64,000 nucleotides of DNA, from positions 744,001 to 808,000 of the forward strand of contig NZ_LT906441.1 in the NCBI RefSeq assembly GCF_900186975.1, in the 5' to 3' direction. Positions 9,543 through 17,922 of the stretch are shown here, in pieces. The first letter of the stretch is position 1. Each line of letters opens with the position of its first letter. The translations under genes were made by a program, and so were the position numbers. The notes under the pieces are model-generated. The model was not told the DNA's origin. It saw only the letters and a list, made by a program, of their open reading frames with translations, and did no database searches. Source of the DNA: Cutibacterium granulosum (GTDB taxonomy: Bacteria > Actinomycetota > Actinomycetes > Propionibacteriales > Propionibacteriaceae).

Positions 9543-9803
9543 TCACGCGGTGGCCCACTCGCGAACGGCGGTACGGATCGCCGTTGATCGGTCAAGTCCT
9601 TCCTGCTCAGCTCGTGCCATCAGGTCAGCAAGTTCTGCGTCCGAGAATCGTGTGGACACCACATGGGACGCTTGTTCGGCGCGAGGCGGACGTCCCCAAC
9701 GCTTCTTCAGCAGCTCCACGTCATAACCTGCCTCGGCCTCATCGGCCCAGCGCTGTACCTGGGCGTCCGAGACCTCAGCCCCATTGATGATGCGCTTGCT
9801 CAT
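9543..9803 (-). CDS. Small ribbon-helix-helix (CopG-like) protein
   Basis: An 86-aa basic/acidic protein whose C-terminal half, VVSTRFSDAELADLMARAE followed by DRSTAIRTAVREWA, has the pattern of a ribbon-helix-helix DNA-binding or antitoxin domain. The N-terminal half (VSDAQVQRWADEAEAGYDVE) is seen in CopG-like antitoxin-type proteins, where it may bind a partner. No toxin gene is visible on either side, so it may be an orphan antitoxin or a free regulator. A perfect palindrome, attacgtaat, overlaps its promoter and could be an autoregulatory site. Confidence 0.75.
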   Translation of the reverse strand: MSKRIINGAEVSDAQVQRWADEAEAGYDVELLKKRWGRPPRAEQASHVVSTRFSDAELADLMARAEQEGLDRSTAIRTAVREWATA

Positions 9804-9809
9804 ACCATT

Positions 9810-9824
9810 ATTGTATTACGTAAT
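9810..9824 (-). promoter_or_regulatory. Leaderless -10 box with overlapping palindromic operator
   Basis: On the minus strand TACAAT (complement of 9810-9815) ends six bases before the ATG at 9803. The self-complementary attacgtaat at 9815-9824 overlaps it, a natural place for repression by the ribbon-helix-helix protein itself. Confidence 0.5.
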
Positions 9825-9890
9825 TCGGAAGTGGCGCAGCTGCCGTGGCGCCTCTGGAGAATGGTGAGGATTCCATCTCGGTGCAGCCAT

Positions 9891-12074
9891 TCACTGCCCG
9901 GTGTCAGGAAGCTGGCGTGGCTGTTGATCGTCGGGTGTGCTCCCTTCGCTGGTGGTCGAGGATGATGTGGCGTTCCTCGCCCCTTGCGTGGGGTCTGTGG
10001 CGGGGGACGAGGCCTGTGGCAAGGCTGATGTTGTCGATTGTGACGACGTACGAGGAGACGGTGCGCCGGCCGAAGGGGATGGCGATGGCGAGGCACCTGT
10101 TGAGGGCGAGGGGGAGGCTGAACCACGTGCCGGCTGGGAGGGTGACGGTGAGCTCCCGGTGTCGACGCTGATGAAGATCGGGTTGGCGTAGAACCACAGA
10201 TCCTTCCACGGATCGGCTTCACGAGCCCGTTCCCCACCCATGACCGGCCCCCGTGGGTCGACCTGCGCGCCGTGGTAGCCCACACCGTTCTGTCGTCCGT
10301 CGGAGCCACGGAACCGCACGTAGAATGATTCGGTGACGTGGGCAAAGGTGTGGGTCAGCGTGAACCGACCAGTTCTGCCGCGAGTGTCGAAGGATTTCAG
10401 CACCGTGGTTCGGGGTGCGCGCAGCGTTTGTGGATCGGCGGCTGCCCCGGTGATGGGTCCGCCGATGATGTCGATGAACGCCACCTGCGGCACGGTGTCC
10501 ACCCCGACTCGGGGATCCGTCGACTCCGCAGTGGCAGGGTCCATCCTGATGTGGCGGGTCGGCTCGGTTGTCGGTGTCACGGTCATGGTGATGGTGACGT
10601 CGTCGCCGGGATGCACGACGAGTTCGCCGCCCAGAGTCACGGCGTCATCTTGCCCCGGGGCGGTTGCTCGCACATCGAAGCCTGCCAGCAGATGCCCGTG
10701 ATCGGCCCATACCCGACCCGATCGCAGGGCCTCCATGACGCCTCGGTAGCTGCGCTCGGTGACCCCAGTGTGGATTCTCGTGAACTGCCCGGGCCAGAAG
10801 TCTGACCCGCCCTGGGTGTCCATCGTGCTGCCCTGATCGCGCGTGGCGAGGGCTTGCGTCCAATCCCTGGCGGTCAGGTCGTTGCCGACGATGTCGCCGG
10901 CGATGGCGGGATGTCCGTGGGAGTCGCGCACCAGCAATGGGCCAGCCGTCTGCTCCGTCCTGGTGTCGATGGGGTCGGGACGTCGTCCGCCGAGTGCCGT
11001 CATCTTGACGTCCTCCTTGACGTTCTGGTTGAACGGTGCACGGTCGGGGTAGTCCCCCAGACGCCACGTGTGCCACACGTAGAGGTGGGCATCGGAGTTC
11101 GCCGTGATGAAGAACCGGCGCCCCTCGGCCAGCATGGAGTCCCAGAAACCGCCCACCGTCGCCGTCAACCAGTCCCAGCCACCGTAGGTGCGCATCATGT
11201 CGGTGGTGTACCCGGGCCAGGAATCGGCCTTGGGTTTGTTGACGTACTCACCGCGGCGGTCCCCGTCACCGACGTTGCGACCATAGCCGTATCCCTGCGC
11301 TCCCGGCGCACCCTCCATGCCGATCATGATGTCCGGGTCGGCGTCGTTCCACTGACGGATCTCGCCGGGGCCGTCGATACCCTTGCGCATCGGGTGGTTG
11401 GCCAGGACGAGGGCGTCGTCGATGTGTCCGTCCTTCTTCATCTGGCCGAGCCATGCAATGGCTGCGGCAGCCTTCCTGGTCTGCTCGGTCTGTTCCGGGG
11501 AGTTGGCCGGGGTGTCCTGCCAACCGTTGAGGTAGCCGTCGAACACCAACTCGAACTGACGAAGGATCTCCGCCTCGTCCTTGCCGTGGACGAGCACCGT
11601 GCCGTGTTCCGCCGCGGGGATGTACCACTCGATGCCTTGGAAGATGAGCATGTCGGGGCGGCGGCGACGTTCTGCGGCGATGAGATCGTGACTGGTGAGG
11701 ACGCCGGCGTCGGCATGGAAGTCGCGGGGATGTTCGGTGAAGGCGATCCAGTCGCAACCGTGGTGTTGGGCAGCGTCGAGTTGGTCGGCGATGCGGTACT
11801 TGGCGTCGTAGCTCCACTGGGTGTGGACGTGGTGGTCGCCGACCAGCCAGGTCAGCGAGTCCGGGCTCGGGTCAGCCGGGCCAGACTGCGGTACTGCCGC
11901 GTTGGCGGGTCGGCTCGGGGCGATCTCGGCGATTCCCGCCGCGGCAAGGGCAGCGAGCCCGGTCTGGAGGACGGTACGCCGGGTGATCCCCATCCCTGCG
12001 AGTTCGGCGTCCCCAACCTCCCTCTGAATCTGGAGGTCGTCGTCGGACAGGCGGATGTCGTCGTGGTGGTGCAT
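9891..12074 (-). CDS. Tat-exported PHP-domain phosphoesterase with C-terminal LPDTGQ
   Basis: A 727-aa predicted surface metallo-phosphoesterase. A twin-arginine signal (ITRRTVLQTGLAALAAAG, about residues 30-47) precedes a PHP domain with metal ligands in GDHHVHTQWSYD, AFTEHPRDFHAD and GIEWYIPA, then a large C-terminal domain. A Ser/Pro-rich linker of ~80 residues ends in the extreme C-terminal LPDTGQ, without the hydrophobic and charged tail of normal sortase substrates. I chose the ATG at 12074 because AGAGGA lies five bases upstream. The substrate is unknown; related proteins are annotated as CehA/McbA-type metallohydrolases. Confidence 0.85.
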   Translation of the reverse strand: MHHHDDIRLSDDDLQIQREVGDAELAGMGITRRTVLQTGLAALAAAGIAEIAPSRPANAAVPQSGPADPSPDSLTWLVGDHHVHTQWSYDAKYRIADQLDAAQHHGCDWIAFTEHPRDFHADAGVLTSHDLIAAERRRRPDMLIFQGIEWYIPAAEHGTVLVHGKDEAEILRQFELVFDGYLNGWQDTPANSPEQTEQTRKAAAAIAWLGQMKKDGHIDDALVLANHPMRKGIDGPGEIRQWNDADPDIMIGMEGAPGAQGYGYGRNVGDGDRRGEYVNKPKADSWPGYTTDMMRTYGGWDWLTATVGGFWDSMLAEGRRFFITANSDAHLYVWHTWRLGDYPDRAPFNQNVKEDVKMTALGGRRPDPIDTRTEQTAGPLLVRDSHGHPAIAGDIVGNDLTARDWTQALATRDQGSTMDTQGGSDFWPGQFTRIHTGVTERSYRGVMEALRSGRVWADHGHLLAGFDVRATAPGQDDAVTLGGELVVHPGDDVTITMTVTPTTEPTRHIRMDPATAESTDPRVGVDTVPQVAFIDIIGGPITGAAADPQTLRAPRTTVLKSFDTRGRTGRFTLTHTFAHVTESFYVRFRGSDGRQNGVGYHGAQVDPRGPVMGGERAREADPWKDLWFYANPIFISVDTGSSPSPSQPARGSASPSPSTGASPSPSPSAGAPSPRTSSQSTTSALPQASSPATDPTQGARNATSSSTTSEGSTPDDQQPRQLPDTGQ

Positions 12075-12213
12075 GGTCGTCCTCTCGTCATCGGAGAGGC
12101 TAGCCAGTCCAGGTGAACGCAATGCATCGGCAACGTGTCATGCAGAAGGAGTGCACGTGAGAGGGCGGGCGATTACAGTTTGGTCTCACAAGGCGGGGTG
12201 TGGGCTGCTACCG

Positions 12214-12567
12214 TCAACGCTCCTTGACCATCGCGGTGCCCAGCTCGAGCATTCGGATGGCCGTTCGCAGGTGGTCGCCGAAGAGGTCGAAGGCGGCGTC
12301 CTCGCTGAGCACCCCGCAGGGTACGTCGGTGGGGATCTGCCCTGCCTCCTGGGCCGCCACGTCGTCGAACCACTCCTGACTGCTGTAGTACGACGAGAGC
12401 TCACGACGGGCCGGCTCGTTGCGCTCGAACTCGTCGAGCAGCGCGTCGAGACGGTCGACGAGATCGCGAGTGCGATTGAGCCGCTGTTCCATCGTGGTGA
12501 CTCGGGTGATTCGGTCGTCCTGACCGGCTCCAGTGCCCTGACTGGTTCTGGCGTCCTCACGCGGCAT
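12214..12567 (-). CDS. DUF4298 domain protein
   Basis: A 117-aa soluble protein of the DUF4298 type. Helical heptads (MEQRLNRTRDLVDRLDALLDE) lead to the characteristic SYYSSQEWFDDVAAQE and the C-terminal GVLSEDAAFDLFGDH. The function of this domain is unknown. The ATG at 12567 has AGGAG five bases upstream; the longer in-frame start at 12651 lacks support. It lies between the PHP-domain gene and the PH-domain genes on the same strand but with gaps on both sides, so it is probably its own unit. Confidence 0.8.
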   Translation of the reverse strand: MPREDARTSQGTGAGQDDRITRVTTMEQRLNRTRDLVDRLDALLDEFERNEPARRELSSYYSSQEWFDDVAAQEAGQIPTDVPCGVLSEDAAFDLFGDHLRTAIRMLELGTAMVKER

Positions 12568-12690
12568 GACGTCTCCTGACAAGTGAATGCTGCTGAATCT
12601 GTGACGGGTGCCACGATACCCAGCCGCTGCACTGTGGGCTCCGTGCTGCAACCGCCTTGTGCAACCGTCTTGTCCCCACTGGTCGCGCGC

Positions 12691-14436
12691 TCACCGCACG
12701 TCGTGGTCTGCTCGGGGTGCGGCCGCACGTGGGGCCCTAATGGTGGGAGGAGCGGTTGTGGATGGGTCGGCGAGTTCGGCGCGCCGGGCCTGCGAGCTGC
12801 GATCCATTTCAGCGATGACGAGGTCCCGGGCCGTCCCTGCGTCCAGATCGGGGCAGACCAGGCCGATCCTCTTCTCCGCGATGGCGATTCCCACGTCGGC
12901 GAGCCGGAGCTTGCGTTGCAGGGGGCCTTGGGTCAGTGCGGTGGACTGCACCCGGGCGTGTGGCACGATCATGCGTTTGCGGGTGAGCAGTCCGCGTCGC
13001 ACGGTGATGACGTTCTCGTCGGCTCCCCAGGAGATGTACCGCTGGGTGAACCAGTGGAACCACCGGGCCCGGTTCGGAATCGGGTTGTGGGGGACGTCGT
13101 CCACGGCGAAACTGGGCCAGATCGCGTCAAGGACGAGGTCGAGATCCTTGCCGGTGCCGACCGGCAGCAGATCCGACTCGGTTTTCCCGTCATTGCCGAG
13201 CACGGTGACGTGGACGCTGTGGTATCCCCAGATGCGCCACAACAACGACTGGGTGATCTCGACGCCCTGGATGCGCTGGACCGGAATGGTTCTGGTCTCC
13301 AGACTCGTGAATCCGTGCACCGATTTCAACCCGTCACCTGAGCGGTACAAGGTGAGCCCCCAGCTTTTCGAGAGCTTGGTCCACAGGTATCCCACAATAC
13401 TGAGGACGTAGGCGAAGCACACCCCGAAAACCGATCCACCGCCTGCTGCGGTGAGGACGGTGCTGATGATGAACACCAGCACGAACATGAGGAAGGCAGA
13501 ACTCGTGACCTGGGAGAGGACGAAGCGTCCCTTCGGCACGGTGAGGATGACGTCCTCGTCCCGACGGCGGTCCAGCCACTGGGAACCACCCAGCGGTGAG
13601 GGAGACGTGCCCGGACGGGCCCCCACTCGTGGAGTGCTCGCAGGAGCTGGGGAGGTTGGTGTCGTGGCTGTGCCCACCGAGTGGTGCTCAAGCTGACTTT
13701 GTGGGGCAGGGGCGATCGGGGTGGCTGGTGTGATCGCGTCCGGCCTCGTGGGGGAGCCACCTGGTACGGCTGCCGCGCCTCGTCCGGATCGTGCGATGAG
13801 CCGGTCGCGGAAGCGATAGGCGTCACGGCGGGAAAGATATTCGATCTTCTTGTGCTGGGAGGCCCCCACGTCGATGGTGAGGGAGGCCAGCCCCAGAATG
13901 CGTGCCGCGAATGGTTGGGTGACGTCGACCGATTGTATCTTTCCGAACGGAATACGATCGGACCGTCGAGTGATGAAGGTGCGATTGATTCGTATTTCCG
14001 TGTCGTCAATACGAAATCGTGTGGTGCGCCATTCAAAGAATCCGACACCAATGCTGATGAGGAAAACACCGACGAAGATTGCCAGGAGAACAATCAGGTT
14101 CCTGGGGCGGAAAGTGTCGGCAGTGAGTTCGTTCTTGCTGGCCATGTCACCCATCTGCTTCACGACGAAGACGAGGACGGCAACGATGACGAGCCAGCCA
14201 CGCACCAGGGGAGTCGCCCAGTGCGGGCGCTGCTCGACGTCAGTGCGTTCGGAGCTTGCTGGAGACGTCTGTGCTGTGTGGGCTCCTGGGGACGTACTGG
14301 TGGCACTGGTGGGTTCGACGTTCGGGGCCGCCTGACTCGAGCAGGTGGGCTGCTCGGGGTGGGTGCGTTGTGGCACGGTGTGCTCGCCTCGCTGGTCAGA
14401 TTCTGCCTGTTCGGAGGTGAATGGTTCCGGGTTCAC
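12691..14436 (-). CDS. Multi-domain bacterial PH (YdbT-like) membrane protein
   Basis: A 581-aa membrane protein related to Bacillus YdbT. After a Ser/Thr/Pro-rich cytoplasmic N-terminus (~1-70) come membrane segments near 78-93 and 112-133, then a first bacterial-PH domain (FRIDDTEIRINRTFITRRSD). A Pro-rich linker (~210-290) leads to two more membrane segments (~312-350) and further PH-type domains (TLYRSGDGLKSVHGFTS; NVITVRRGLLTRKRM). The GTG start overlaps the stop of the upstream gene by GTGA, so the two are translated together. YdbS/YdbT pairs have been linked to bacteriocin resistance in Bacillus; that role is not assumed here. Confidence 0.85.
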   Translation of the reverse strand: MNPEPFTSEQAESDQRGEHTVPQRTHPEQPTCSSQAAPNVEPTSATSTSPGAHTAQTSPASSERTDVEQRPHWATPLVRGWLVIVAVLVFVVKQMGDMASKNELTADTFRPRNLIVLLAIFVGVFLISIGVGFFEWRTTRFRIDDTEIRINRTFITRRSDRIPFGKIQSVDVTQPFAARILGLASLTIDVGASQHKKIEYLSRRDAYRFRDRLIARSGRGAAAVPGGSPTRPDAITPATPIAPAPQSQLEHHSVGTATTPTSPAPASTPRVGARPGTSPSPLGGSQWLDRRRDEDVILTVPKGRFVLSQVTSSAFLMFVLVFIISTVLTAAGGGSVFGVCFAYVLSIVGYLWTKLSKSWGLTLYRSGDGLKSVHGFTSLETRTIPVQRIQGVEITQSLLWRIWGYHSVHVTVLGNDGKTESDLLPVGTGKDLDLVLDAIWPSFAVDDVPHNPIPNRARWFHWFTQRYISWGADENVITVRRGLLTRKRMIVPHARVQSTALTQGPLQRKLRLADVGIAIAEKRIGLVCPDLDAGTARDLVIAEMDRSSQARRAELADPSTTAPPTIRAPRAAAPRADHDVR

Positions 14437-14921
14437 AGTGCCGCGTCCCGAGTCTGCGCCATCTCGGTGATCCGGTCACGGATGACCACGGCCTCCTCGG
14501 CGTCCAGGCCGTCAATGGTGGCATCGGTGCCTGACGAGGCGGTCACGAGCTCCACCGAGGCCAGCCCGTAGTGCCGATTGATCGGTCCGGCGTTGATCTC
14601 CACCGACTGCATCCGCCCATAGGGCACGATCGTCATGGAGCGGAACATGAGCCCCGAGCGTACGCACAGGTCGTCGCCGCGTTCGCACCATCCCATCGCG
14701 GCCACGAGGGCAGGCATGCGCAGCCACCGCCAGATCGTCACGCCCAGTCCCACGACTGCGGCTGCCAGGGTGGCCCACCACGTCCAGAAGGCCAGTCCGG
14801 CGCAGACGACCACGGTGAGCAGCCCCCACGTCAGCACGACCGAGAGCCGCTTGACCCTGACGTATCTTTCTGAGACGGGACGCCACGTGCCACCGGGCGG
14901 GTCGAAGAGCTCGTCGTGCAT
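14433..14921 (-). CDS. Bacterial PH domain (YdbS-like) membrane protein
   Basis: A 162-aa partner of the preceding YdbT-like protein. Two adjacent membrane helices (about residues 30-70) are followed by a single PH domain, including the family motifs WCERGDDLCVRSG, TIVPYGRMQSVEINAGPINR and LVTASSGTDATIDGL. It is the upstream gene of a two-gene operon, with a GTGA overlap. The start at 14921 is chosen because TACAGT lies seven bases upstream with no Shine-Dalgarno, pointing to a leaderless transcript. The 60-residue in-frame extension to 15101 has no family similarity. Confidence 0.85.
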   Translation of the reverse strand: MHDELFDPPGGTWRPVSERYVRVKRLSVVLTWGLLTVVVCAGLAFWTWWATLAAAVVGLGVTIWRWLRMPALVAAMGWCERGDDLCVRSGLMFRSMTIVPYGRMQSVEINAGPINRHYGLASVELVTASSGTDATIDGLDAEEAVVIRDRITEMAQTRDAAL

Positions 14922-15054
14922 GGGAACGACTGTATGAGTACACACTGCGTACTGTCCAGCATTGAGCCAGTGACGGATGACCCGAGACAACTTCATTGAG
15001 GCGCACATCCGAAATATGCTCGGATGTGGTTGTTTTCCCCAAGGGTGCGTCAAT

Positions 15055-15465
15055 TCAGACGGTGATGACCTCGACCAGATCGTCCAGGCCGACGAAATCA
15101 TCCGGGTTTCGTGTGATCAATGGCAGCTCCTCAGCCAGGGCAATCGATGCGATCAACAGGTCGGCAAAGCGCTTGCGAGGCTGACGTCGGCAGCTTCTGA
15201 CGGCGGCGAAGATCTGTCCGTAGGCACGGGCCGCGGAGATTCCGAAGGGTATGGGCTCGAAGGTTGCCTCGACTCGCTGGAGCCGATCCTGTCGGCGAGC
15301 CCGTTCACGGGGATCGTCGGTTGCAGCAGGGCCAGCCGTCAGTTCGGCCATGGTGATCGAGGAAATGGCGAGACTACCGGGCAGGCATCCTCTTTTCAGG
15401 AGTACTGGCAGATCAATGACGACGGACGTGTCGAGCAACGCTGTTTCGCGGACTGTGTCAGTCAC
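15055..15465 (-). CDS. VapC-type PIN-domain toxin
   Basis: A 136-aa PIN-domain ribonuclease, the toxin of a type II toxin-antitoxin pair; VapC toxins usually cleave tRNA or rRNA. Acidic active-site residues are visible: Asp in ALLDTSVVIDL, Glu in TMAELTAG, Asp in RFADLLIASIA and Asp in TRNPDDFVGL. The GTG start overlaps the antitoxin stop by eight bases, the usual order antitoxin-toxin. The long upstream extension of this frame to 15819 is antisense-frame noise over the antitoxin. Confidence 0.9.
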   Translation of the reverse strand: MTDTVRETALLDTSVVIDLPVLLKRGCLPGSLAISSITMAELTAGPAATDDPRERARRQDRLQRVEATFEPIPFGISAARAYGQIFAAVRSCRRQPRKRFADLLIASIALAEELPLITRNPDDFVGLDDLVEVITV

Positions 15466-15712
15466 GGGGCTCAATTCCTTGGTCAACAGCACCGTCAACG
15501 TCGCGGAGGAAGGATTCCCGATCGATTGTGGGGGAGACAGCAAATACTCGTTCCACGACATGTCGATCCACGAACCGGTCACGGTGCAACGGGATGAGCT
15601 CTCCGACTGGCTTTTCGCAACGAGTGATGACGAAAGACTGCCCCTCATCCACGGCGCGGAGAACCCGCGCACTGTCGTTGCGCAACTCCCGCTGGCTGAT
15701 GATGCGACCCAT
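15458..15712 (-). CDS. Phd/YefM-type antitoxin
   Basis: An 84-aa antitoxin that should bind and neutralise the PIN-domain toxin encoded immediately downstream and repress the operon. The N-terminal MGRIISQRELRNDSARVL and FVITRCEKPVGELIPL are the prevent-host-death fold; the C-terminal ~25 residues are the toxin-binding tail. The start at 15712 is supported by TACACT (complement of 15719-15724), six bases upstream, without Shine-Dalgarno, and by a palindromic operator over the promoter. The longer frame to 15943 has no similarity. Confidence 0.9.
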   Translation of the reverse strand: MGRIISQRELRNDSARVLRAVDEGQSFVITRCEKPVGELIPLHRDRFVDRHVVERVFAVSPTIDRESFLRDVDGAVDQGIEPRD

Positions 15713-15721
15713 GACCCCAGT

Positions 15722-15738
15722 GTAGCAACGTGTGCTAC
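15722..15738 (-). promoter_or_regulatory. Palindromic operator over the toxin-antitoxin promoter
   Basis: gtagca and tgctac (6-bp perfect inverted repeat, 5-bp centre) overlap the -10 box TACACT of the antitoxin gene. This is the expected position for autorepression by the antitoxin or toxin-antitoxin complex. Confidence 0.55.
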
Positions 15739-15828
15739 GGACGTGGAGGTGATGCCCCCTGAACGCTTGGACAAGGCCTCCATCCAGCAAAGCCCCTGCC
15801 CAGCCAGCCGCCGTGCCATACTGGCCCG

Positions 15829-15900
15829 TGGACACGGGGTGCGCGAGAGCGCTGAGATGACACTCGTGGAACCTGGTCATGAATCCAGCTGACGAAGGGA
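15829..15900 (+). ncRNA. TPP riboswitch (THI element)
   Basis: The conserved thiamine pyrophosphate aptamer blocks are present in order: acggggtgc (15834-15842), gctgaga (15851-15857), and tggaacctggtcatg (15867-15881), followed by a closing gacgaaggga. The aptamer 3' side contains the Shine-Dalgarno GAAGGGA (15894-15900) of the downstream thiD-tenA fusion. TPP binding would therefore hide the ribosome site and shut translation off when thiamine is plentiful. Confidence 0.9.
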
Positions 15901-15909
15901 ATGTCCACC

Positions 15910-17610
15910 ATGACGACGCCGTCACACCACGATGACTCTGCACACCTGCACCACGGCACCAAGCCTGATTACGGTATGGGGTCCGATCGCGGCATGGGGT
16001 TTGATCACGGCACGCAATCGCATCACGACACGGGCGAGCTGCGCGTGCCGCGGGTGCTGTCGATCGCGGGAACCGATCCCAGTGGCGGCGCCGGTACCGC
16101 CGCCGACATGAAGTCGATCACTGCTGCGGGCGGCTACGGGATGACGGTGGTCACCTCGCTGGTCGCCCAGAACACGACGGGAGTACGCAGCATCCACGTC
16201 CCGCCGGTGGAGTTTCTGCGCGACCAACTCGCAGCCGTGGCCGACGACGTCCACCTCGATGCCGTCAAGACCGGAATGCTCGCCGACGTGGCAATCATCG
16301 AGACGGTCCACAGCTGGCTGGCGGAGCACCGCCCTGCCACGCTCGTCGTCGACCCTGTCATGGTGGCCACCAGCGGTGACCGGCTGCTGGCCCCCGAGGC
16401 CGAACAGGCCATGTGCGAGTACTGCGCCACCGCCGACGTCGTCACCCCGAACATTCCCGAACTCGCCGTCCTCGTCGGCACCGAACCGGCCGAGGACGTG
16501 ACCGAGGCCATCGCCCAGGCCACCGACTGGGCCCGGCGCACCAAGACGGCCGTCATCGTCAAGACCGGGCACCTGGACGGGGCATCGGCTGCCAACATCT
16601 GGGTGGCTGCCGACGGTCACACCATCACCGTGCCCAGCACGCGCATCGACACCACCAACACCCACGGCACCGGCTGCTCCCTGTCCTCGGCCCTGGCCAC
16701 CCGGCTGGGCGCTGGCGACGCCCCCGGCAAGGCCCTGGCGTGGACCACCGCCTGGCTGCACGAGTCCATCGCCCACGGTGCCGACCTGCAGGTGGGCACC
16801 GGTCACGGCCCCGTCGACCACGGTCACCGGACGCGTCGCCTGGCCCGCGCCGGCATGGCGACGCCGTGGCTCGCCGAGGACTGCCTGCCCGGGCACCTCG
16901 ACTCCCCCGACCAACTTGCCCCCACCGCCAAACCCGTCCAGGCTGCGATCCCGGCTCCCGGCCCGTGGACCCAGGCCCTGTGGCGGGCAGGTTCGGCACT
17001 CACCCGCCAGGTGGCGAGCAACGACTTCGTCACCCAGCTGGTCGGTGGAACGCTGCCGGACCACGCCTTCCGGCTCTACCTCGGCCAGGACGCCCGTTAC
17101 CTCCAGGACTACGCCAAGGCGCTGGCCGGACTGGCGGCGCGCACCGATGCCGTCGACGAGACGACGTACTGGTCGTACTCGGCCTACAGCAGCCAGGTCG
17201 AGGAGGCCGAGCTGCACCGCACCTGGCTGGCCGGGGAACCAGCCATCGCGCCGAGCCCGGTGACCCAGGCCTACACAAATTTCCTGCTGGCAAGTGTTTT
17301 CGTCGATGACTACGTTGTCGGTGCGGCAGCCGTGCTGCCCTGCTACTGGCTCTACGCCCAGACCGGGGCGCAGATCACACGGATTCCCGACGAGCACCCC
17401 TATGCCGCCTGGCTGCACACCTACCATGACGACGAATTCGTCCAGGCCACCGCCCAGGCCCTGGCCATCGTGGAGCGTGCCTTTGCGCTCGCTGCTCCCC
17501 AGGCGCGCTCCCGGGCGGCTCGGGCCTATCTCACCGCCTGTCGGCACGAGATGGAGTTCTTCGACCAGGCGCTGCGCGTCGACCCGGACGATCCCGGGTG
17601 CGACGAGTGA
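15910..17610 (+). CDS. thiD: ThiD-TenA fusion: HMP(-P) kinase with thiaminase II domain
   Basis: A 566-aa bifunctional thiamine-salvage enzyme. The N-terminal ~40 residues are His-rich and repetitive. Residues ~45-300 are ThiD (AGTDPSGGAGTAADMKS, VDPVMVATSGDRLL, THGTGCSLSSALA), phosphorylating hydroxymethylpyrimidine (phosphate). Residues ~345-560 are TenA, which salvages aminopyrimidine precursors, with the catalytic-Cys motif VLPCYWLYAQTG and the C-terminal HEMEFFDQAL carrying the Glu. A TPP riboswitch lies directly upstream. The ATG at 15910 is preferred because the riboswitch-embedded AAGGGA is nine bases upstream; the ATG at 15901 abuts it. Confidence 0.93.
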   Translation: MTTPSHHDDSAHLHHGTKPDYGMGSDRGMGFDHGTQSHHDTGELRVPRVLSIAGTDPSGGAGTAADMKSITAAGGYGMTVVTSLVAQNTTGVRSIHVPPVEFLRDQLAAVADDVHLDAVKTGMLADVAIIETVHSWLAEHRPATLVVDPVMVATSGDRLLAPEAEQAMCEYCATADVVTPNIPELAVLVGTEPAEDVTEAIAQATDWARRTKTAVIVKTGHLDGASAANIWVAADGHTITVPSTRIDTTNTHGTGCSLSSALATRLGAGDAPGKALAWTTAWLHESIAHGADLQVGTGHGPVDHGHRTRRLARAGMATPWLAEDCLPGHLDSPDQLAPTAKPVQAAIPAPGPWTQALWRAGSALTRQVASNDFVTQLVGGTLPDHAFRLYLGQDARYLQDYAKALAGLAARTDAVDETTYWSYSAYSSQVEEAELHRTWLAGEPAIAPSPVTQAYTNFLLASVFVDDYVVGAAAVLPCYWLYAQTGAQITRIPDEHPYAAWLHTYHDDEFVQATAQALAIVERAFALAAPQARSRAARAYLTACRHEMEFFDQALRVDPDDPGCDE

Positions 17611-17922
17611 CTCCGCGCTGGGACTCGGCCGTGGGGTGCAACTGACACGCCTCCCGCCGGATTGGCACGCCCAGCCCCGGCATCATGACGACCCATCCCG
17701 TGACGATCACCCAGCCGCGGCATGACATGGCTGGCCTGGGAAGACCCGTGACGGACGTTCCCGCGGACCCACTCAACAAAACTCGCGGACCTGCTCAACA
17801 GGGGTTGAGTTCAGGGGTGTCGTTGTGACGGAGCCCCCGCAGCCCCACTGGTAGCGTCTGGTCTGTCATGTCGACGCCGCTGTGTCGGCATGCCCGGTGC
17901 TTTTTGCGGTCAGGAGCTGACG
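17611..17922. other. Intergenic gap with a 22-bp direct repeat
   Basis: No convincing gene in 312 bp. cgcggaccyrctcaaca occurs at 17762 and again at 17784 (period 22). The short ORFs on the minus strand here have no recognisable features. The Shine-Dalgarno of the glycosyltransferase is at 17912-17916. Confidence 0.6.

Noticed and set aside
15922-17547. 541-codon minus-strand ORF opposite thiD-tenA
   Set aside because: Long antisense frames are common in high-GC DNA; the plus strand carries the clear ThiD and TenA motifs and the riboswitch.
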